From Entoloma clypeatum (Eukaryota > Basidiomycota > Agaricomycetes > Agaricales > Entolomataceae), in the NCBI GenBank assembly GCA_963565915.1, contig OY751487.1:434001-498000 (forward strand): 64,000 nt of DNA, given 5' to 3'. The translations under genes were made by a program, and so were the position numbers. The stretch's first letter is position 1, and each line of letters opens with the position of its first letter. Positions 56,456-64,000 of the stretch are shown one piece after another. The notes beneath the pieces were generated by a model. That model was not told the DNA's origin, did not search any database, and saw only the letters and a list, made by a program, of their open reading frames with translations.

Positions 56456-56806
56456 AGGAATCTACTATAGTACAAGAGGTTTATATAGGTACTGACTATA
56501 GGCGGTAGCGGATGAGTCAGTACTGCGGAAGGCAGTGCGCATGAGTAAGGCGACTGCGGAAGGCTATGTACAGTGAGTAAGCTGACTGTGGAAAGTGAGT
56601 TAGCGCGGGAGCGAAGTATACTAAAGGGGATGATGAAGTAATGTAATGAGTCAGACTGGGAATCGAAGGTTGCGAAAGTAGACATTAGACATAGTAAGTT
56701 CGTAAGAGGGCGCCGAGTCGGGCCGATAAGTAAAAGATATGATGTGGTCCTCATACCGTAGAGTCCGTAACATGTTCCCCTCTCCAAGCTCTGTGTCCTC
56801 ACAGAG
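56456..56806. other. Interval with no recognised feature
   Basis: Between the gag remnant and a minus-strand coding fragment. Recurrent GACTGCGGAAGG and GAGTAAG words near 56510-56600 suggest a short degenerate repeat. Confidence 0.4.
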
Positions 56807-57062
56807 TCACTGTCCCCATCCCTCGTTGTTGCTGGGATCGGACCAGTTCGGACTTTTCTTGAGGCTCCAATCATATATCAACTCCTCGTTGATGGCTACG
56901 GCGAGTTCGAGTCCTTTGATAGCCAGTCGGATACGTCGATTCTCGATCACGAGGGTGCTGGTGTAATTTCCGAGAATTTGTTTTTCCTCGGGACTCAGGG
57001 CGATGGGTAGGTTGGACAGCGAGTGAAGCCGGATATGCATCTGGCGATGGAGGAGGTCGGCA
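56807..57062 (-). pseudogene. C-terminal fragment of an unknown protein
   Basis: A minus-strand frame of about 84 codons, protein-like (ALSPEEKQILGNYTSTLVIE, NRRIRLAIKGLELAVAINEE, GWGQ stop). It is joined directly to copia pol DNA at 57062/57063, so the gene was broken there. Family unknown; possibly another transposon gene. Confidence 0.45.
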
Positions 57063-58343
57063 ATTGAAAGCGCGCCTTGTCGCAAAAGGCTTCTCACAGG
57101 TAGAAGGGATTGATTTTGATCAGATCTTCTCACCGGTAGTGAGGTACGAGACTGTCCGATTAATTCTGGCATTGACAGCCCTTGAAGGGTGGTTCATGAC
57201 ATTCTTGGACGTCTCATCAGCCTTCCTCTATGGAAAACTCCGTGAGGTAATTTACATGCGACAGCCTGAGGGTTACATAGTAAAAGGGAAAGAACACTTC
57301 GTGTACCAACTATACAAAGCCCTATACGGACTCAAGCAGGCCGCATTAGCCTGGTGGAGAGAACTCAATTCCTCCATGAAAAAGCTCGGTTTTGTCCGGC
57401 TACACTCTGATGCGGGAGTTTTTATTCACACAAGTACCAAAGGGGAAATTGCAATCGCCGTCATTTATGTCGATGACTCTGCTTTTCTCAACACAAACCG
57501 GGAATACACGCTAGAGAAAAAGAAGGCCTTCATGACAACATGGGAATGTAGGGACCTAGGGCACCTGGTGTCTGATGGTGAACCAAAAGAATTTCTCTCA
57601 ATCCAAATAAGGCAACGTGGGAAGCGGATCCTCATCGATCAAGTACCTTACCTTGAGAAAATACTCGCACATATGGGGATGAGTGAATCCAATGCCACCC
57701 ATACCCCACTCCCGACGGGATACAAACCCATGAAGTCCGAAGATGAACCCAATGCGGAACTTAGGTCCAAGTACCAATCCGTCATCGGATCATTATTATA
57801 CTTAATGATTGGGACAAGACCCGATATTTGTTTCGCTGTAATCAAAATGTCTCAATTCTCCGCAAACCCCACCAAACACCATTTAGAAGTGGCTAGGGAC
57901 TAAGAATCTGGGGAAAATCCTCTTTAGCAAGTTTATCCCGTACTTCGGATTACTTAAAAACTAGATGAAGAAAGAGTACCTATATGGGAAAAAGTAAAGA
58001 TGTATTTAGAAGTATGTACTAAATATGGGGGGGTGTTGAACTTTTCCATCACGTAGATTAGATTAGATTAGATTACATCATGTGACCTTTACACATCTTC
58101 AATTACATACTTATTTGGTTGGTACAAACAGTAGTACGGTATATAAGACCAGGAAACTGTCAATATCAACAAGTTGTCTCTTGACTCTTAACCAGCTCCA
58201 TCGCTCTTACCAGCCTCAACCGCTCTCACCAGCCTCACCCTTTCCAATCCAAGTAAAGTGACTAGAACGGTTAAGTAGAGTACTTCCACTGTAGCTGTGT
58301 TGCTCAGTACATCTGCGGCTAGCGCCCAGGTGGAACTTCAACA
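57063..58343 (+). mobile_element. copia-3: truncated copia fragment with 3' LTR
   Basis: RT sequence (ARLVAKGFSQVEGIDFDQIFSP, cut here for length, to YVDDSAF) of the same family begins at 57063. At about 57902 it jumps to the pol end: relative to copia-2, 33224-33690 (467 bp, most of RNase H) is missing. The 3' LTR is 58034-58343 with two single-base deletions near its start. Gypsy-A protease coding begins immediately after, with no intervening host DNA. Confidence 0.88.
58034..58343 (+). repeat. copia-3 3' LTR
   Basis: TGTTGAAC to TTCAACA, 310 bp, with GATTA units and TATATAA near 58140. It is more diverged from the other three LTRs than they are from each other. Confidence 0.93.
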
Positions 58344-61300
58344 AGACACACTATCACAAAAGGCCTTACTTGACAGCGGGGCAACAGGGTCGTTTATTGA
58401 ACGCACTCTGGTCGAGAAACATCGACTCTCTACTCGAAAACTACAACGCGCAATTCCGGTATACAACATCGATGGAACTCGAAACGAGGCCGGAGCAATA
58501 ATGGAGGTGTTGGATGTAGTGCTCCGCTATCGGGATCACTCGGAACGGACCCAGCTTGCAGTCACAAGTTTGGGAAAACAAGAAATCATGTTAGGCTTCA
58601 CTTGGCTCAAAGAACACAACCCCGAGGTAGATTGGACTTCAGGGGAAGTGAAGATGAGCCGGTGTCCTGCACGATGTCGGACATGCCACCAGGAGGCAGC
58701 CCAAGAGCGGAAGGAGCGGAAGTTTGAGCAAGTCCGCATCCGAGCCTGTCGGATGGGTTCCACTCCAACGTCCGGTCTAGAGGAGGAGGCTCCATGTGGC
58801 CCATGGGTGGAGGATGTCACAGAAGGAGAGGAAGCGGAGGAGTTAGCGGAAGACGATGAGGAAGAGGATGAGTTTGAGGAGGGAGACCGCCTTTTTGTCG
58901 GAACAGTACCCGCGGAGGCGGAGTTCATCCGCGCTTCATCCAATATCTCGCAACGTCTATCAGAGGCCTTCCTCAGTAACCAAAAACCTAAATCTTTCCA
59001 CAACTCTGTACCAGACCACTTGTTTGACTTTGAAGACATATTCTCAAAGACCTCTTTCGACACCTTACCGGAAGAGCGGACTTGGGACCATGCCATTGAA
59101 CTTGTTCCGGATGCCTCTCCGGCGGGTTGTAAGGTATATCCGCTTGCTCTGAACGAACAGAAGGAACTCAACGCGTTTTTGGAGGAAAACCTTGCAACTG
59201 GTCGGATCCGCCCTTCCAAGTCTCCGATGGCATCTCCGGTATTCTACATCAAGAAGAAGGATGGCTCCCTTCGTCTTGTACAAGACTACCGGTCACTCAA
59301 TTCCAAACTATCAAAAACAAGTATCCACTTCCGCTCATATCCGAACTGATCAATAAACTTCAACGCGCTCAATACTTCACCAAGCTCGACATCCGCTGGG
59401 GCTACAACAATGTGTGGATAAAACCCGGAGACGAGTGAAAGGCCGCTTTTTGGACCAATCGAGGACTCTATGAACCATTGGTGATGTTCTTCAGCCTCAC
59501 TAATAGTCCATCCACATTCCAGACTATGATGAACGAGATCTTTCAGGACCTTATCACCAAAGGTGTAGTCTGTGTCTACCTCGACGATATACTCCTCTTC
59601 ACGGAGACCCTTGCGGAGCATCGGAGAGTCACACGGATCGTACTGGAACGACTTCGCAAACACAAACTCTATCTAAAACCAGAGAAATGCGAGTTTGAAC
59701 AAACGCGCATTGAATACCTAGGCCTTATTATTGAACAAGGACACATAGAGATGGATCCGGTGAAGGTAGCGGGGGTCGCGGAGTGGCCTGCTCCGACAAA
59801 CGTCTGAGAAGTACAGTCCTTTCTGGGATTCACTAACTTCTATCGCTGTTTTATTGAAGGGATTTCGGACATTGCGCACCCTCTTTTCGAGCTCACGAAG
59901 AAAGGGCACCTCTGGTCTTGGAGGGAGGGAGAAGTGTCCGCATTTGCAGAGTTGAAGCGGAGGATTACATCCGCTCCGATCCTGGTCTTAGTTGATCATG
60001 GAAAGGAGTGGCGGATAGAAGCGGATAGCTCGGACTTTGCAACCAGAGCAGTACTGTCCCAACCAACAGAGGACGGTAAGTGGCATCCTGTCGCATTCTA
60101 TTCCAAAAGCCTTAGTCTGGTGGAATGCAACTACGAGATCTACGACAAGGAGATGTTGGCGGTGGTCCGCACATTGGAGGAGTGGAGGCACTTCCTTGAA
60201 GGAGCGGAGAAGACAGTGGAGATTTGGACGGACCACAAAAATCTTGAGTATTTCATGACAGCTCAAAAACTAAATCGACGACAGGCTAGATGGTCCTTAC
60301 TGTATACCTCGCTCGTTTTGATTTCAAAATGCACCATCGACCTGGCAAGTCAATGGGCAAGTCCGACGCTTTGTCCCAATGAGCAGACCACGGAGACGGA
60401 TCGCGGGACAACGAAAACATCATCCTTCTTCGACCAGAATTGTTTGCAGTGCAAGCAATGCGTGGGGTAACTGTTCAAGGGGAAGAACACGACGTCCTCC
60501 GCCAGGTCCGACAGGGAATCTGAGAGGGGTTACTGGAGGATAGTGTGGCGGAGGTTGTCAAATCCCTTCTGACCGTTGGAGCGGGGTCCGTCTGTAGTGC
60601 GGAGTGGAGGCAAGCGGAAGGTTTGCTCTACTTCAGGGATCATATCTATGTTCCTAACAATCCCCAACTGCATCATCGGATCCTCACACAACACCATGAC
60701 ACTCCGGTGGCCGGACATCCTGGATGGTGGAAAACCTTGGAACTGGTGTTGCGCAATTACTGGTGGCCACACATGTCTCGTTTAATAGGTCAATATTGCA
60801 AGACATGTGACCCATGCCTCCGCACCAAGGTCCGATGCACTCCGCCCTCCGGAGAGCTCAATCTGCTACCGGTCCCCACAGAGCGATGGCAAGTAACCAG
60901 TGTTGACTTCATTACTGAACTACCAGAAGCCCACGGCTACGACGCTATCATGGTCAAAGTGGACTCAGTAGGGAAGTGGGGACACTTCATCCCGACGCAC
61001 TCCGACATCTCTGCACTTGGGACTGCATGCTCCTATGTTCAAAATGTCTGGAAACTCCACGGACTACCGGAGGCCATTGTCTCCGACCGAGGACCACAGT
61101 TTGTCACCAAGTTCACGCGCGAACTATACAGGCTGCTTAACATTAAGGTTGCTGCCTTGACAGCCTACCATCTGCAGTCGGACGGACAGACGGAGCGGGT
61201 CAATCAAGGATTGGAACAATACCTTCGCCTATTCGTCAATGAACATCAAGACGAATACAACAACCATGTTCACGCATCGACACATCAAACTCCATTCTAC

Positions 61301-61980
61301 ATTGACACCGGCCGCCATCCGCGCATGGGATTCGAACCTCGCGAGAAGCGGACGGAGATCGAGGCGGTAGCGGATTTCAGCCAGCGGATGAAGTCTGCTC
61401 TAGAGGAGGCTCGCGCAGCACTGACAAAGGCAAAAGACGACATGGCGCGATACTACAACTAGCATTGGAGCACCACTCCGACATTCCGCCCGGGGGACAA
61501 GGTCTTTTTAGACTCATCAGACCTCAAAACCACCCGACCCACAAAAAAACTTGCACATCGGTACGTAGGCCCTTTCCCAGTGGTCCGACCTGTCGGAACA
61601 CATGCCTACAAACTTTGCCTTCCCCCTTCCATGTCCCGTGTTCACCCAGCCTTCCATGTCGTCAAACTTTCACTAGTTCCCGACGACCCTTTCCGATGCC
61701 AAGTCCGCTCCCCTCCACCTCCAACGGTAGTCGGAGAAGAATTGGAGTACAATGTTGAAAACCTCTTGGACAGCCGACTGCATTGAGGCAAGCTTCAATT
61801 CTTGGTCAAATGGAAGGGATATGGCTACGAAGAGAATTCCTGGGAAGCAGAAGACAATGTCCACGCTCCGCGCCTAGTCTGCGACTTCTACCGATGTCAT
61901 CTGGGAGCTCCGCGGCGGATCGCCGCCGCGATATTCGACTCATTTTGCCTGACACGTCGAGACGCCGTGCCTTGAAGGGG
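58344..61980 (+). pseudogene. gypsy-A chromovirus pol, multiply interrupted
   Basis: Protease LLDSGATGSFI near 58370; an acidic linker; RT with [16 protein letters not shown], a one-base deletion near 59310, FFSLTNSPSTFQ and YLDDILLFTE near 59580; RNase H with EADSSDFATRAVLSQ and DHKNLEYF; integrase with H-H-C-C zinc, VDFITELP, SDRGPQFVTKF and SDGQTERVNQGLEQ; chromodomain LEYNVENLLDSRLH...FLVKWKGYG. Stops at 59436-59438 (TGA for Trp in GDEWKA), 59805-59807 (TGA), 61460-61462 (TAG, probably CAG) and 61784-61786 (TGA) are transition-type. The integrase-chromodomain end is the same sequence as at 52551-53123. Confidence 0.92.
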
Positions 61981-61986
61981 GGGTGA

Positions 61987-62419
61987 TGTAAGGGCAACCA
62001 CTTTCACTTTTCACTTTTCCTTTCCTCTCTTCCTTTCCTTTCTATTCCACCATCTCTGACATCCTCCGATCGTATCCGCTGTCTCCAACATCTTATCTGC
62101 CTCTCCGCATCCGACGACTCCGCCCCCATCCGCTACTCCGCATGTCAGATCGCAGGTACTATCATTCATCTTGTTTCCATTCATCCTTCATCGCTACTCC
62201 CGATCATTACTCATCATTCATGTGTCTCGTTTTATCTCTTATTTCATATCTCATTTTACTATTTATCTCGCTAGCTTGCAGGGGAATCCTTAGAACTTTC
62301 TCTTTGGATCTCCCTTGCAAGGTGTGTGTTGTATTACTTATTAGACTGCTCAATCTAAACTTCGGATCTCCCTTGCAAGTATCTGAGTTTGAGTCTTGGA
62401 TCGTAAGGTCGCCCTTACA
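61987..62419 (+). repeat. gypsy-A LTR, right copy (433 bp)
   Basis: TGTAAGGGC to GCCCTTACA, preceded by a GAAGGGGGGG tract. It serves both as 3' LTR of the element starting at 53124 and as 5' LTR of the next tandem copy. Confidence 0.9.
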
Positions 62420-62580
62420 GTAGAAAGTTCTCTTCTAATTGGACCGGGTCCGATTGCATCGTTGTCACGATTCCGCGCTTTGGAGCAGCTTCGTCCGCGT
62501 CTGACTCCGATACATCTCACACCCCTTCCAATTCTTCTAATTGCCTCTCCGTAACTGGTGATTCTGCTCCGCGCATAGTA

Positions 62581-63290
62581 ATGGATGACCTCAATCGCCT
62601 TGAACAGCTCGAGCACGAGTTCCAGGAACAACATCAAACTCTCGCTGATATCTCGACTCAACTTGACCAACTCCTCCTCGCCTTCAACGCAATTCCTGCC
62701 CCAGCTCCGCCACCTATCCCACCTGCTCCCGCACCCGCTATTATACCCGCTCCGCTTGCTCTGGCCAATCGGGGTGTGCGTCCAGCAAAACCTGCCAATC
62801 CGTCGGACTTCAATGGATCGTGTGCAAATGGCTGGACCTTTCTAAACTCCTGTGAATTGTTTATGGTGGACTTCCGTGCAGTCTTTACAGCGGAGTTCAC
62901 TCCAAAGAATGAGGAACAGGATGCGAGACTGATCCTCGAAGGAGAATCCTATTATCAAGGTCAACGGGATGTCGAGACCTATATTGACGAGTTCAAAGAC
63001 TACATTGACAAAGCAGGCTATCACGAGGATACCAACATCGTACTCAAATTCCACCATGGTCTCCGTTCCGACATTCAGAACGAGATTGCCACCCTGACCC
63101 ACGGACTGCCTGCGGATGACAACCCCGATGAGTGGTACTCTGCAGCACGAGTCAATGACGACAATAGGATTGCCAACAAAGCCTTCAAAGCCACTGCTCC
63201 GATCCGCACCTCCGCCTTCCGCAACGTTGTCGGACCAAGAGTACCTGGCACCTCAGTATTCCCTCGCCCCTACATTCCATTCACTCCGTG
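62581..63290 (+). pseudogene. gypsy-A gag N-terminal part (right copy)
   Basis: Same sequence as 53718-54427 and likewise broken by the minisatellite element, which shows that the insertion predates the tandem duplication. Confidence 0.8.
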
Positions 63291-64000
63291 TACAGCTCCG
63301 CTTGGAGCTGTTGGGCACGTTGGGCGTGAGTGGGAGGCAGTTGGGCGTTAGAGGGGGCCGTTGGGCATTAGTCGACCCCGTTGGGCGCTATAGGGGGTCG
63401 TTGTGCACGAGGGGTGGGCATTGGGGGGGGGGGAAGTGGCTGGGTGGAGTGAAGGTGGGGGATAAAAAAAGTGTGGGAACGTTGGGCTGGCTGTCGACTT
63501 ATGTATGGTTCGACTTTCGGCAATTGCTGAGAGTGCTTGGCATCAATGCCGAGCAACGCGCGTCGTTGAAACTCGCGCCTTCAATGCCCAATCCGTGGCA
63601 CTGTAAGTCCTAAAAATAGTTTGTAACTTATGTAGAGATACTTAGAAGCTAATAGTAAGCATATAACCAGTTAAATATATGAGCTATGTAGGTAGAATTC
63701 TGAAATGATGCATCAAAACAATGGCACACTGTAAATCGTGATCAACAGGGCATCATCATGGGTTTTCTCAAACACAAAAACAACCTTTTCTTACTTCCTC
63801 CCTTCCACAACCACTGTAGTCTATATGTACTGTATATATACCATTGTAACATTGTATGTAAATCTACTCAGACCATTCAAATCAAGCCCAAGGACTTAAT
63901 AAGGTGAATAGAAGCAAAATAGGTCGAAAATTTGACCAAAAAATTTTGTTTCAGCTTTGGATTCTCCTCATTCAGGGGACCTCACAGCACATCTGTTTTT
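63291..64000. mobile_element. TIR/minisatellite element, second tandem copy (partial)
   Basis: Repeats 54428-55137 exactly by eye, including the GTTGGGC units. Cut by the window end. Confidence 0.7.

Larger units (their letters stand above)
61411..64000 (+). repeat. Second copy of the long exact direct repeat
   Basis: Matches 52548-55137 at an offset of 8863 bp. Here it is continuous with intact upstream gypsy-A pol, so this is the native context and the left copy is the truncated one. It runs off the window. Confidence 0.93.

Noticed and set aside
58297..58343. Apparent fusion of LTR-encoded residues to gypsy protease
   Set aside because: The start codon lies inside the copia LTR; the join is a consequence of the insertion, not a designed fusion gene.

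Overview
The window reads as nuclear DNA of a filamentous basidiomycete, most likely an agaricomycete. The evidence is many 50-60 bp GT-AG introns, a clustered fungal nitrate-assimilation locus (niiA, nrt2, niaD), secreted small cysteine-rich proteins, and heavy loading with Ty1/copia, Ty3/gypsy chromovirus, Tc1-like and TIR elements. No rRNA, tRNA or CRISPR structure was seen.

Layout. 1-4316: 3' part of a copia element (copia-1) cut by the window edge. 4317-12193: a gene-poor interval with three copies of a small secreted Cys-rich peptide gene (5883-6041, 7050-7280, 9900-10043), a 700-bp hAT-like MITE (8046-8745) and a 755-bp long inverted repeat (8891-9645). 12194-24270: the nitrate cluster, with niiA on the minus strand facing nrt2 on the plus strand across a GATA-rich shared promoter, followed by niaD. 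Nrt2 imports nitrate, NiaD reduces it to nitrite and NiiA reduces nitrite to ammonium. 25497-26924: a five-exon secreted repeat protein of 400 aa whose introns are all phase 0. 27218-27963: a second copy of the hAT-like MITE.

28354-34140 is a nearly intact copia element (copia-2) with a TTGTA target duplication and one internal stop. 34146-38801 holds one hypothetical ORF, a TA-flanked TIR element sitting in one arm of an inverted repeat, and low-complexity coding remnants. 38802-45970 is a decayed minus-strand chromovirus (gypsy-B). Its LTR is split by a Tc1-like transposase, and an antisense coiled-coil/Cys-cluster ORF lies between its pol end and its LTR.

About 46500-51640 is the strangest stretch: some 5 kb composed of dozens of different, closely packed short hairpins. 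51660-64000 is a tandem of a second chromovirus (gypsy-A, 433-bp LTRs). It carries nested insertions (a TIR/minisatellite element, a copia fragment with its LTR, an unknown coding fragment) and is repeated with a period of 8863 bp.

Across the retroelements most interrupting stops are TGA at expected CGA (Arg) or TGG positions, or TAG at CAG. This suggests C-to-T decay of methylated DNA. Exon structures were worked out by hand from splice consensus and reading-frame continuity; the nrt2 and secreted-repeat-protein models close exactly in frame.
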